DNA of 64,000 nt from Rhodopirellula islandica (GTDB lineage Bacteria > Planctomycetota > Planctomycetia > Pirellulales > Pirellulaceae). Of this stretch, positions 1-7,697 are shown in pieces. Made by a program: the position numbers and the translations under genes. Numbering within the stretch: position 1 is the stretch's first letter; every line of letters begins with the position of its first letter. Where the stretch lies: assembly GCF_001027925.1 (NCBI RefSeq), contig NZ_LECT01000025.1, positions 1-64,000 of the forward strand, in the 5' to 3' direction. Under the pieces are notes generated by a model. It was given only the letters and a program-made list of their open reading frames with translations. It made no database searches and was not told the DNA's origin.

Positions 1-103
1 TCCTCGACGTCGTCAGCCAGGCCTGTGGGAAAGATCGAAAACCGGGGCAACCGCTTCCAATCCATCGTCCGCCCAACGAAGTGTCCGCCCCTGCCCTGCC
101 CAA

Positions 104-166
104 TTCACAAAGTGGCTGGCACCTTACGAGTTTTACTTCACAAAGTGGCTGGCACCTTACGAGTTT
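104..166. repeat. Direct repeat pair, 30 nt with 33-nt period
   Basis: Two identical 30-nt copies (104-133 and 137-166) starting TTCACAAAGTGG and ending TTACGAGTTT, followed by a decayed third end near 171. The rest of 1-293 shows no convincing gene. The repeats lie upstream of the toxin-antitoxin pair, but a regulatory role is only a guess. Confidence 0.7.
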
Positions 167-293
167 GTTCTTTACGAGTTCCCTTACCCGATGACCTTGG
201 ACGTGATCCCACTGACAACACTGTGATTCGCGAGCATTTTGCTCGCTCGACCCTCGGCCTACTGTCGACTAGAGTATGGCCGGAGGACATACC

Positions 294-515
294 ATGAACG
301 TTGACCAAGCAATTTCCGACCTTTCCACACTTCCGGTGGGGGATCGCTTGCGTGTCGTGCATGCGATCTGGGATACGCTGCCTGACGATGTTGACCTTTC
401 GCCGTCTGCGGAGCAGCAAGCCGAAATTGACCGTCGTCTTGCTGCACACGATGCAGATCCATCGACTGCCATATCGCACGACGAAATGATGCGGCGCATC
501 GCGAAGCGGCGGTGA
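294..515 (+). CDS. Antitoxin, addiction module component family
   Basis: A 73-residue acidic, helical protein with the pattern of the short addiction-module antitoxins (LPVGDRLRVVHAIWDTLP near the N-terminus, then an AEIDRRLAAHDADPS stretch). It should bind and neutralise the toxin encoded immediately downstream. The ATG at 294 is preferred over an in-frame ATG at 276 because a GGAGG ribosome binding site (282-286) is placed about seven bases before it. Its TGA stop shares a base with the ATG of the next gene, as in many toxin-antitoxin operons. Family assignment is by pattern and context. Confidence 0.82.
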   Translation: MNVDQAISDLSTLPVGDRLRVVHAIWDTLPDDVDLSPSAEQQAEIDRRLAAHDADPSTAISHDEMMRRIAKRR

Positions 516-811
516 TGTGGCATCTTTCGTATCGTCCGGAGATCGAAGATGATGTCTGCGAGGCCGCCGCTTGGTACGACGACAAACGCGCGGGACTCGG
601 CGATGAATTTGTTGCCGAATACGCGTCGGCGATACGCCGAATTCAGGACAACCCACTTTTGTTCGCGATCGCCGAGAGCGGACTGCGCCCGTGCCGACTA
701 AAGCGGTTCCCCTACATCATCCATTTCAGGGTCGAAGGTAGCGATATCCTGGTCGTCGCGCTAATGGGCAGTGGCCGCGATGAATCCTCGTTCATTCACC
801 GCAACAGATAA
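515..811 (+). CDS. Toxin, RelE/ParE superfamily
   Basis: About 98 residues. It has the ParE/RelE plan: EAAAWYDDKRAGLGDEF in the first helix, a central IRRIQDNP turn, and an RLKRFPYIIHFRVEG strand pair followed by a DILVVALMGSGRD strand. Members inhibit translation by mRNA cleavage or poison gyrase; the sequence alone does not decide which. The ATG at 515 overlaps the antitoxin stop (TGATG), implying translational coupling. The gene ends only seven bases from the presumed 3' end of a group II intron remnant on the other strand, which suits an accessory region. Confidence 0.82.
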   Translation: MWHLSYRPEIEDDVCEAAAWYDDKRAGLGDEFVAEYASAIRRIQDNPLLFAIAESGLRPCRLKRFPYIIHFRVEGSDILVVALMGSGRDESSFIHRNR

Positions 812-818
812 CCATCAA

Positions 819-1723
819 ATCGGGATAAGGGCCCGGTTGCCTGGACCCCCTCCCACACCACCTAGCATGCGGGACCGCACGAGGCAGGTCGGCAGGAGTC
901 TTTCGGCATTTGGACTGTTTCGGTAAGCGTCGTTGCTCCCACGTACAACCGGGGCGAACGCCCAAACGGCTCACATGATGATGCCCGATCATTCCTGCCG
1001 ACCTGCCGAGGAGGTTGAGCACGAGTTTCAAGTCAGCGCGTCGCCGCGATGCCCCAAGCCATTGGACCGACAACTTCGCCGCTAAGAGATTGCCATCCGG
1101 CAACGGCTCCTTCGCGAGATGAAGCCGAACCGTGCTTGCTCGTTCCCTTCCGGCCTTCGTCGACCACCGGGGCCGACGACGATGTCCTCTGCTGACTTCT
1201 CTCTGCACGGTCATACGTTGCCGCATTCCGCCCCGCCTTTCGGGCAAGCCCTACTCACGGGTACGCATCGAGATCTCCCCGAAAAAGGGACGTCCTTGAT
1301 CGCTCAAGAACACGTGATCTGTCCCCGCCCAAGTGCTTGATCTACCTCCGCTCAGAACTCCATCAAGGCATCCGCCGGGCTTCCGGTTCGGCTTCTCGGT
1401 CAGCAGCCCACTGTGATCCAAGGGATCGCTCCGCGACGGGCCTGGAGACGTCGGCCTCGTATCAAGTTTCTGTACGTCACCTGGCGGGTCTTGGCGAGAA
1501 GATGTCCAGCGACGATTCCTTGCTGGCTTACCGATCATCTTCGCAGGCTTCCTCCCCCCGGTTTGTCACCTCCCCGCAGTTGCTCCGGGTTGCTTGGTGA
1601 ATGGCCTCGGACTGCCTTTCTTCAGAGCTACATTTGGTAGACTGACTCCTCGAAAGAAACCGGAACGAAGTACAGGGGACTTGCACCCCACAAGATCACG
1701 CCCATGTCGGGCGTACTGCACAC
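819..1723 (-). mobile_element. Group II intron remnant without reverse transcriptase
   Basis: Read on the minus strand, the segment starts GTGTGCAGTACGCCCG at 1723 and continues with GGGGTGCAAGTCCCCTGTAC, a signature of the 5' domain I of bacterial group II introns. It ends with a domain-V-like hairpin (GTGCGG-TCCC-GCATGC loop region, then GGTGGTGTGGGAGG) and a short domain-VI-like stem ending in CCCGAT near 819. Full introns are near 2 kb with a reverse transcriptase; here only about 0.78 kb of intron sequence is left and no such frame is seen, so the open reading frame has been lost. A 123-bp palindromic element interrupts domain V. The exact 5' and 3' boundaries are inferred from consensus ends. 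Confidence 0.6.
884..1006. mobile_element. Palindromic MITE-like element, family 1, copy A
   Basis: A 123-bp element with terminal inverted repeats GCAGGTCGGCAGGA and TCCTGCCGACCTGC. It is flanked by a perfect 4-bp direct repeat CGAG (880-883 and 1007-1010), which looks like a target site duplication. Removing the element and one CGAG restores a continuous domain-V-like hairpin in the surrounding intron remnant. It has no coding capacity and must be mobilised in trans. Near-identical copies lie at 4285 and 38531 and a diverged inverted one at 56678. Confidence 0.75.
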
Positions 1724-1812
1724 GGAGCGGGGCTTGCCGGCGGATACGAAATGGACAACTCTACTCTCCCCGCCCGGTGACGCCGGTCGTTCGCCGACAG
1801 AAGGATGCCTGA

Positions 1813-2298
1813 TTGCCTGCTGTAATTCGAATCGCTGGTGAACGTCACTTGCTCGCCGACGCTGTTGCCGCGAGCGGACTTGCGTTCACCGAATCGGCAC
1901 AGTCTCGACGCATGCGACGATTGAACGCAGACGCCCACGAGATGGACACGTCATACAACCTGACGGTCTCCGAGGCCGATGGCGATGAAGTGTCGGTGCA
2001 AGTTCGTGATGTCGACGAATTCTTGAATGCAAACGAGCAACTGTTTGCTGAACTTTTGCGTTCGATCCCTGACTGTCACTGTACGATCGATTTCTCTTGG
2101 GATTTCCCTGCAACGTCTGCCGGACAGTACAATTGCTTCCCTACGGCGTTGCTGAATCGACTTGGTGTGCTCGGTGTAGATCTGAAGGTTTCGGTATATG
2201 CGACATCAGAAAATGCGGCGAACCATCCGATGCAACCGAGCGGCGAAGTCGGGCGTATTGAAATGGATGATCAACCGTCGCCGCCGGCTGATCGGTAA
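1813..2298 (+). CDS. Hypothetical protein, start uncertain
   Basis: An open frame of up to 161 residues. The core (residues about 10-140) reads like a folded domain: an opening strand PAVIRIAGERHLLADAVAAS, a central VRDVDEFLNANEQLFAELLR helix and a DCHCTIDFSWDFP strand. No family was recognised; the layout is loosely like small immunity-type domains, a weak guess. The first possible codon is TTG at 1813, and a native start may have been lost, since an ATG at 1805 is in another frame. The last 27 residues run into an attC-like palindrome and may not be ancestral. Confidence 0.5.
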   Translation: MPAVIRIAGERHLLADAVAASGLAFTESAQSRRMRRLNADAHEMDTSYNLTVSEADGDEVSVQVRDVDEFLNANEQLFAELLRSIPDCHCTIDFSWDFPATSAGQYNCFPTALLNRLGVLGVDLKVSVYATSENAANHPMQPSGEVGRIEMDDQPSPPADR

Positions 2299-2306
2299 CG
2301 TTTTCC
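2217..2306 (+). other. Possible degenerate attC-like recombination site
   Basis: An imperfect palindrome bounded by GGCGAAC (2217-2223) and GTTTTCC (2300-2306), which approximates the inverted outer boxes of integron cassette sites (perfect partner would be GTTCGCC). The inner arms GCGGCGA (2240-2246) and TCGCCGC (2278-2284) pair perfectly. It covers the 3' end of one small orphan gene and precedes another, the position expected of a cassette junction. No integrase gene is in the window, so this is tentative. Confidence 0.3.
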
Positions 2307-2382
2307 GAATGACAAGGCATCGACTTCGCTGGTCGAGCGGCAGAGACTTACGACACCCAAACGACTCACTCCCGGCCCCGCC

Positions 2383-2646
2383 ATGGCATTCATTCCCTAT
2401 ATCCTTGTTTGGATCGGACTCGGTCTGACTGGCTCTTTCTTGCTTCTCACGAAATCGGCACGCCCGGAGCGTGCATTGTTTGTTGTAATTTTCTCGTTGC
2501 CGCATGCAGTTGTATTTGGGCCGCTCTTCTTGCTGTTGAACCTGGCCGGACGAGCTCAGAAAACCTGCCCTTCCTGCCAATCGAGCGTTGATCGTGCGGC
2601 TACTGTCTGTGCAAAATGCACAAAAGAGCTACCACAATCGTCGTAA
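2383..2646 (+). CDS. Small membrane protein with C-terminal zinc ribbon
   Basis: 87 residues. Two hydrophobic segments (about residues 4-22 and 31-54) are followed by a cysteine knuckle pair, CPSC near residue 62 and CAKC near residue 76, which should bind one zinc ion. The protein is therefore predicted to be anchored in the inner membrane with a cytoplasmic zinc ribbon. No named family was recognised. ATG at 2383 is the only sensible start. It follows the attC-like palindrome and is otherwise isolated. The 575 bases after it hold no gene I can support apart from a palindromic element. Confidence 0.6.
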   Translation: MAFIPYILVWIGLGLTGSFLLLTKSARPERALFVVIFSLPHAVVFGPLFLLLNLAGRAQKTCPSCQSSVDRAATVCAKCTKELPQSS

Positions 2647-2937
2647 AATCCGAAAGACACCCGTCGAAGTCCTCCAGGAGAAACGCAGGGCAAAGCGACG
2701 CAATCCGACAGGCAAACGCATTCGACGCGACGGAACCATTGGGGGCAGTGGGGCTGCTCCGAAGTTTGTGAACGAGAGTTCCCAACCAGATGCACGCCGA
2801 ATGCAAAGAACGTGTCTGCCGGAGCGGCGCCGAAGCGGCTTGATCCGGCCTACTTGCTGCCTCGAAGTCGACCGTGGTGCGGCAATCGTCCGATCAACGA
2901 TGAATGGCGATTGGTGGATGGCACCTTCCGGATCCTT

Positions 2938-3064
2938 AGTGGTCTGTCACGACTTATCCCTGGGGTAGTGGACGAGGCGACGAGTCATGAACTGGCGTGA
3001 AATCCAAGGACTCGTGGCCTCGTCCACTACGACCAACCTTATCTTTTAGCTGTGACAGACCACT
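2938..3064. mobile_element. Palindromic MITE-like element, family 2, copy 1
   Basis: 127 bp with perfect 12-bp terminal inverted repeats AGTGGTCTGTCA and TGACAGACCACT and an inner inverted pair built on GTAGTGGACGAGGC. A second copy of the same length is at 38656. No coding capacity. The remainder of the 2647-3222 gap shows nothing else recognisable. Confidence 0.75.
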
Positions 3065-3222
3065 CGCCTTGCAATCTCAACTCCCTGCCGGACAATGCCG
3101 AGCAGCATGGGACGTGATCTGATCTGACACAATGCAAACTCAGCCAGAACGAAGCAGACAGGCCGCGCGCAAACTCGTTTCAAGCGAGTGACATTTCTTC
3201 TAACAAACCAAGGACCTGAAGC

Positions 3223-4284
3223 ATGGCGGCACCTCACCATTTCTTTCATGATTCGATGTGGTCAATCCTAGCGATTGCGTTGGCAATGTCGGCCTCGACC
3301 GCTTTGGCATGCACACGCATTCTATGGAATACCAATGGCGTCCTCGCCGTCGCGGGACGGACGATGGATTGGGCAGAATCAACGGAACCAAGACTGTATG
3401 TTTTTCCGAAAGGCATGCCTCGAGATGGAGGCCGGGTTGGGCCGATTGATTTCGGTGACGAAAATCCACTCACCTGGACGTCTCGCTATGGTTCGGTCGT
3501 CGTTTCCGCTTATGGCCTGGCATCGGTCGACGGTTTGAACGAAAAGGGACTTGCAATGCACTTGCTGTTCCTAACCGCCACCGACTATGGGCCGCGAAAT
3601 CCAGAGAAAGCGGGGCTCCATGCGGGCCTTTGGGGGCAGTACTTGCTCGACAACGCAGCCACGGTCGAAGAAGCCCTGGAGAGAATGAAAGACGTTCAAC
3701 CAATCATGGTCGAGCACGCCGGCTTCAAGACGTCGCTTCACTTAGCAATCGAAGATGCATCCGGAGATTCCGCCATCATCGAATACGTCGATGGCCAACC
3801 AAAAATCTACCATGGATCGGAACATCGAGTGGTGACCAATGATCCACCCTACGATCAACAACTCCTTGAGCTAGAGAAGTGGGATTTCACGAACGCGACA
3901 CGCCAAACCCCGCTGCCCGGCAACGTCAATCCAATCGATCGCTTTGTACGAGCCAACTATTTCTTGAAGACGCTTCGCAAACCCGAGGGAGAACGAGAAG
4001 CAATTGCCACGACATTGTCTCTCGCTCGAAACGCTTCGGTGCCATTCAATGCGCCTTACAAAACGCCTGGAACGATCTACGACACCGAATACCGCACCGT
4101 CGTGAACCTGGAGGCCAGACGTTTCTTCTTTGAGCTGACAACGAGCCCCAACGTCATTTGGGTGAATCTGGAGGACTTGGAGCTTTCTCCAGGCTCCCCG
4201 GTTCTCACGCTCAACCCAGATGACATTCATCTGTCAGGCAATGTGAACAAAGAATTCACACCAGTGGCTGAACCTCCGTTCTAA
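3223..4284 (+). CDS. Secreted linear amide C-N hydrolase (choloylglycine hydrolase/penicillin acylase family)
   Basis: 353 residues with an N-terminal signal peptide ending in STALA, directly followed by Cys30, the nucleophile expected at the mature N-terminus of this Ntn-hydrolase family. Arg46 and Asp49 sit 16 and 19 residues after the cysteine, matching Arg18 and Asp21 of bile salt hydrolases; Asn206 in VTNDPP and Arg240 in DRFVRA fit the remaining conserved polar residues. The family cleaves linear amides such as conjugated bile salts, penicillin V or N-acyl homoserine lactones; the substrate cannot be told here. The TAA stop directly abuts a family-1 palindromic element. It appears monocistronic. 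Confidence 0.9.
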   Translation: MAAPHHFFHDSMWSILAIALAMSASTALACTRILWNTNGVLAVAGRTMDWAESTEPRLYVFPKGMPRDGGRVGPIDFGDENPLTWTSRYGSVVVSAYGLASVDGLNEKGLAMHLLFLTATDYGPRNPEKAGLHAGLWGQYLLDNAATVEEALERMKDVQPIMVEHAGFKTSLHLAIEDASGDSAIIEYVDGQPKIYHGSEHRVVTNDPPYDQQLLELEKWDFTNATRQTPLPGNVNPIDRFVRANYFLKTLRKPEGEREAIATTLSLARNASVPFNAPYKTPGTIYDTEYRTVVNLEARRFFFELTTSPNVIWVNLEDLELSPGSPVLTLNPDDIHLSGNVNKEFTPVAEPPF

Positions 4285-4407
4285 GCAGGTCGGCAGGAGT
4301 CTTTCGGCATTTGGGCTGTTTCGGTAATCGCCGTTGCTCCCACGTATAACCGGGGCTAACGCCCAAACGGCTCACATGATGATGCCCGATCATTCCTGCT
4401 GACCTGC
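4285..4407. mobile_element. Palindromic MITE-like element, family 1, copy B
   Basis: 123 bp, nearly identical to the copy at 38531. Terminal repeats are GCAGGTCGGCAGGA and TCCTGCTGACCTGC, with CTAA before and TTAA after. It starts at the first base after the stop codon of the upstream hydrolase gene, so it becomes its 3' untranslated region and could form a strong hairpin. Confidence 0.72.
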
Positions 4408-4418
4408 TTAAGAACCAT

Positions 4419-4513
4419 GTGAACAACAAGTGACGTAGCGGAAGGGCGCGAGCCCTCCGGTTCCTCACCGGGCGGCTTGCGCCACGCCGCTAACATCGTC
4501 ACTTGTTGTTCAC
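4419..4513. repeat. Palindromic element, family 3, copy 1
   Basis: 95 bp bounded by GTGAACAACAAGTGACG and CGTCACTTGTTGTTCAC, with an inner CGGAAGGGCGCGAGCCCTCC stretch. A copy at 56343-56437 is nearly identical, and its inner part alone recurs at 17053. It fills the gap between the palindrome at 4285 and the convergent ParA gene. Confidence 0.7.
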
Positions 4514-4560
4514 GCGTTGCTTAAGCAGGCACGCGGGAAAACTTGTTCCCCAGCAAGGTC

Positions 4561-5460
4561 TCACAAGCAGATCAGTTCTTCTTGTCGCTGGCTCACGGGA
4601 ACATCCAAGTTGCGGAGTCGTGAAATGATCTCACCGCAGAGCTCTCGATAGCGAGCGGCGAACTGCCGCCCGTACTTGGCATCGCAATTTGGATGCGGGG
4701 TGCTCAGCTCGCGTGGGTCGACAGCCCTGGCCAATTGGGCCGCGTTGGGAATGACCGACTCAAACGGGGTGGGCAACTTCGCGAAAGGATCGGAAACCAT
4801 CGCGCGGTGAAGTGGCGTCTGCTGGCGATACAACGTCCACAAAGTCCCGAGTGAGTCAACACGAAAACGTTTCAGCCGATCGACCAAATTCGCTGATCCT
4901 CGCACCGACAATTGGTCCGGGATGGATGGAATCACGCAACCATCCGCGATCCGCAGAAACATTTTGACTTGCATCGCAATGCTGGGCGGACAATCCACAA
5001 TCACGAAGTCATACAGTTCGTTGAGCCAGCTCTTCACTCCCGGCATCTGTTTCTTGATTTGAGTGAACAAATCTCGTTCGGTGTCGAACAAACCCGAGCG
5101 ACGCTTGGAACGAAACGCATTGTTGTAAAAGTCATCGATCCGAAACGAACAAGGGATCACATCCAAGAAGTCATGCACTGTCGCGACGTTCGATGTTTCT
5201 TGAGCGATGAACGTTCGCAGGTCATCGACTTCAAAATCGGGGTCGCACATCTCCAAGAAAACGTCGTGCAGCGTGCGTTTCCGTTTCTCACACTGAAGCA
5301 TCCGCTGTTCGCCCAACAACAATTCCCCCGCCATGCTCTGGTGGTCCGCATCGATCACCAAGGTCTTGTAACCTTCCTCTGCCAGTGTCTCCGCGATGGC
5401 GACCGTCGAAGCGGTTTTTCCAACTCCACCTTTGAGATTGATCATCAAGAGAACAGGCAT
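4561..5460 (-). CDS. ParA/Soj-family ATPase, orphan
   Basis: About 299 residues. The N-terminus MPVLLMINLKGGVGKTAS carries the deviant Walker A motif (KGGVGKT) of ParA/MinD ATPases, with LVIDADHQ as the A' motif and FVIVDCPPS as Walker B. Such proteins position plasmids, chromosomes or protein cargo by ATP-dependent nucleoid binding. ATG at 5460 is chosen because ParA proteins begin directly before the P-loop strand; an in-frame ATG at 5493 and a TTG at 5535 are possible. No parB or parS partner is evident next to it. The C-terminal third, with the VSDPFAKLPTPF segment, is less typical. Confidence 0.88.
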   Translation of the reverse strand: MPVLLMINLKGGVGKTASTVAIAETLAEEGYKTLVIDADHQSMAGELLLGEQRMLQCEKRKRTLHDVFLEMCDPDFEVDDLRTFIAQETSNVATVHDFLDVIPCSFRIDDFYNNAFRSKRRSGLFDTERDLFTQIKKQMPGVKSWLNELYDFVIVDCPPSIAMQVKMFLRIADGCVIPSIPDQLSVRGSANLVDRLKRFRVDSLGTLWTLYRQQTPLHRAMVSDPFAKLPTPFESVIPNAAQLARAVDPRELSTPHPNCDAKYGRQFAARYRELCGEIISRLRNLDVPVSQRQEELICL

Positions 5461-5673
5461 GGGCTTTCGATCGTTTGAGGGGTTCAGAGGCATCTCACAA
5501 AACACCACCCCCGAGCGGGGATCGCGTCCACTCAAGAATTCACCACAAACTCACGAACGCTCAATCCGCGCCCTCGAAAAACAGACGAATAGGCTTTTGC
5601 TGCCGACAAAAGTCGCCCATTCACGCCAACCATGTTTCGACTCTCATTCCACACAACTGCTGCGATCCCACAC

Positions 5674-6390
5674 TCAACCGTCGTAGACCCGCCTCAAATC
5701 TTCAGGCGAAGCTCCTTTTGAAAACTCGCGTTGAATTTGCCAGTTCAGTAGCGTCTGACGAACAACGCCCCGCCTCTGCCAACGCCGAGCATCGACCTGG
5801 ACAGGCCCCGGCAACAGCGTCGCCGGGCAATGCGCTCGCAGCTTTGCCGACAGCATCACGTCTTCCATCAACGCCACTCGTTCAAATCCACCGACGCGTT
5901 CATACAAGTCGCGATGAACGAAGATCGCTTGATCGCCAAACAAATTCGATCGCACACGCCCCCGCCAAGCGTTGCCCCATTCGAGCATTCGGTAACGCCA
6001 AGCCGGATGATCGATTCGTTGATAGAAACCGCCCCAAGCTGGCCAATCCGCTTCCCGCAACTGCGCCCACCAATTCAGAGGCAGTCGATTGTCGGCGTGC
6101 AAGAAAAGCAGCATTTCCCCGGTTGCCAGTTCCGCTCCGGTGGCAAGTTGCTCGCCGCGTCCCGGAAGCGACTGGATCACTCGCACACGAACGTCCTGCA
6201 TCGCTTCCACGAGCATCACGGTGCTGTCTCGGCTGCCACCATCGGCGACGATGACCTCAGCCACCCTGCCTTCGGCCTCGCCCGTCTCAGAGACGCTCCG
6301 CCCTGATTCGCCGCCCGAGAGGATGGACGCAAGACACGGTTCAATGTTGTCCGCTTCGTTCCACGTGGGGACGACGACGCTGACCTTCAT
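5674..6390 (-). CDS. Glycosyltransferase family 2 (TIGR04283-like)
   Basis: About 238 residues beginning MKVSVVVPTWNEADNIEP, the nucleotide-binding strand of GT-A fold glycosyltransferases. EVIVADGGSRDST and FLHADNRLP (the DxD-like metal/nucleotide site) follow, and the GGF and MEDVMLSAKLR segments match the acceptor-side motif. The pattern fits the small transferase 2 subfamily TIGR04283, of unproven substrate. The ATG at 6390 overlaps the TGA of the upstream LptF-type gene (TGATG), so the two are translationally coupled; longer in-frame starts inside that gene are unlikely. Confidence 0.88.
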   Translation of the reverse strand: MKVSVVVPTWNEADNIEPCLASILSGGESGRSVSETGEAEGRVAEVIVADGGSRDSTVMLVEAMQDVRVRVIQSLPGRGEQLATGAELATGEMLLFLHADNRLPLNWWAQLREADWPAWGGFYQRIDHPAWRYRMLEWGNAWRGRVRSNLFGDQAIFVHRDLYERVGGFERVALMEDVMLSAKLRAHCPATLLPGPVQVDARRWQRRGVVRQTLLNWQIQREFSKGASPEDLRRVYDG

Positions 6391-7697
6391 CAAACCGTCT
6401 GAACGTGACGCAGTCGGGAATACGCCAGAGGCCCAATGATCAGCAGGGGAATCCAAGCGGCGATGCCGGGCGTGACCAGACTCGTGCTTCCGCCCAACGT
6501 GCTCGCGATGGTTTTGAGCGCGAAAAATCCGATGATCAGACCCACCGCCGATCCGATCAACACGAACAACTTGCGTCCTCGTCGATTGACGACCATCGGC
6601 AGCACCAACAGAATCAAAGCAAAATCCAGCGGGGCCCGCACGATCCGTTCATGAGTGGTTGTTCGCAGCGCCTTGCTGGTATGCACCGAAGGATTGCGAA
6701 CTCGACCGGCAAGTTCCATCACGGATGCCAGGCGTGTCGCGGTGTCTTGGGTTTGCAACATATTCGGATGAATGCTGGTGACGACAAAGCACTCGGTCGG
6801 TTGCAGCCAAGGCTGGTCCGCGGGGGTCAAAATCACCAAGTCTTCTCGAGACTCCAGTCCGACCGACGGCACATCACGCAGGTCTTCAGGACGCCGCACG
6901 CCACGCAGCAGGTAGCCGGTGCTTTCGGGCATTCCGCTTCGTCCCGCCAAGTCCGTCCAACTGGTTCGTCTGCCTTCCGTGTCGGACACGGCGGCGTGGA
7001 GGGATGCCAATTGCGCGGAAGCGGTTTCTGCGGGCCCACTTTCTGCCAATTCGGCGTCAGGCAACCCTTGGTCGTCTCGCCATTCCGCCATCGCCTGTGG
7101 GTCCCACCAAATCGCTTCGCGTGCCAACAAGACATCACCAAACCCGGCGTATTCGCTGTACAACCGGAAGTTGGGTCGTGTGATGACACGTCCCAGCGTC
7201 CGCAGTTTATCGCCTTCGATCAGAATCCCCGACGATTGGTCATAGGTCGGCATGACAGCCTGTTCGACGTCGCCGGACAGATTTTTCGCCTTCATCGTCA
7301 GCGAATCGCGAAAACGCGGGATCACCCATTCTCGATTCATCAGCTGAACGGAGACAATTGCCAAAGAGGCGATCACCATCGGCCGAAGGATCCGCCCGTG
7401 GGAAATTCCCGCGGACAGGGTTGCGGTCAGCTCCCCGGTTCGCCGCAGCCAGCCCGCCGTGAACAAGAACGCCATCAGAGTGATGATCGTCCCGGTCATA
7501 TCGAAGAGCAGCAGCAAATACGGCCCGTAGAAGCGGCCCAGCACCAATGGCAAGGGCTCGCCGGCTTTGGATTGAGCGATCAAGTCGTCCATCGCCGTGA
7601 AGGCGTGAAACACAATGAAGATGCCCGCCAACGACAAAAAACACACGCACACCGTGCGAATGAAGAGGATCAGGACGTAGCGATCAATCTGAGTCAC
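6390..7697 (-). CDS. LptF/LptG family permease
   Basis: 435 residues with the LptF/LptG (YjgP/YjgQ) layout: an opening MTQIDRYVLILFIRT helix, further membrane segments near residues 60-115, a long periplasmic region (about 125-345) and three C-terminal helices containing LPMVVNRRGRK. LptF and LptG form the membrane part of the exporter that extracts lipopolysaccharide from the inner membrane. The periplasmic region carries an insertion (residues about 205-285, rich in E, S and A). The gene is coupled to the following glycosyltransferase, which suggests an envelope glycolipid role; no lptB or second permease is nearby. Confidence 0.88.
   Translation of the reverse strand: MTQIDRYVLILFIRTVCVCFLSLAGIFIVFHAFTAMDDLIAQSKAGEPLPLVLGRFYGPYLLLLFDMTGTIITLMAFLFTAGWLRRTGELTATLSAGISHGRILRPMVIASLAIVSVQLMNREWVIPRFRDSLTMKAKNLSGDVEQAVMPTYDQSSGILIEGDKLRTLGRVITRPNFRLYSEYAGFGDVLLAREAIWWDPQAMAEWRDDQGLPDAELAESGPAETASAQLASLHAAVSDTEGRRTSWTDLAGRSGMPESTGYLLRGVRRPEDLRDVPSVGLESREDLVILTPADQPWLQPTECFVVTSIHPNMLQTQDTATRLASVMELAGRVRNPSVHTSKALRTTTHERIVRAPLDFALILLVLPMVVNRRGRKLFVLIGSAVGLIIGFFALKTIASTLGGSTSLVTPGIAAWIPLLIIGPLAYSRLRHVQTV

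Noticed and set aside
792..1247. Minus-strand open frame over the intron remnant
   Set aside because: It reads through the structured 3' end of the intron and a palindromic element and has no reverse transcriptase motifs.
4281..4411. Target site duplication around family-1 copy B
   Set aside because: Flanks are CTAA and TTAA, not identical, so a duplication cannot be claimed here, unlike copy A.
5475..6254. 259-codon plus-strand frame between ParA and the glycosyltransferase
   Set aside because: It overlaps the glycosyltransferase on the other strand and lacks any protein-like pattern.
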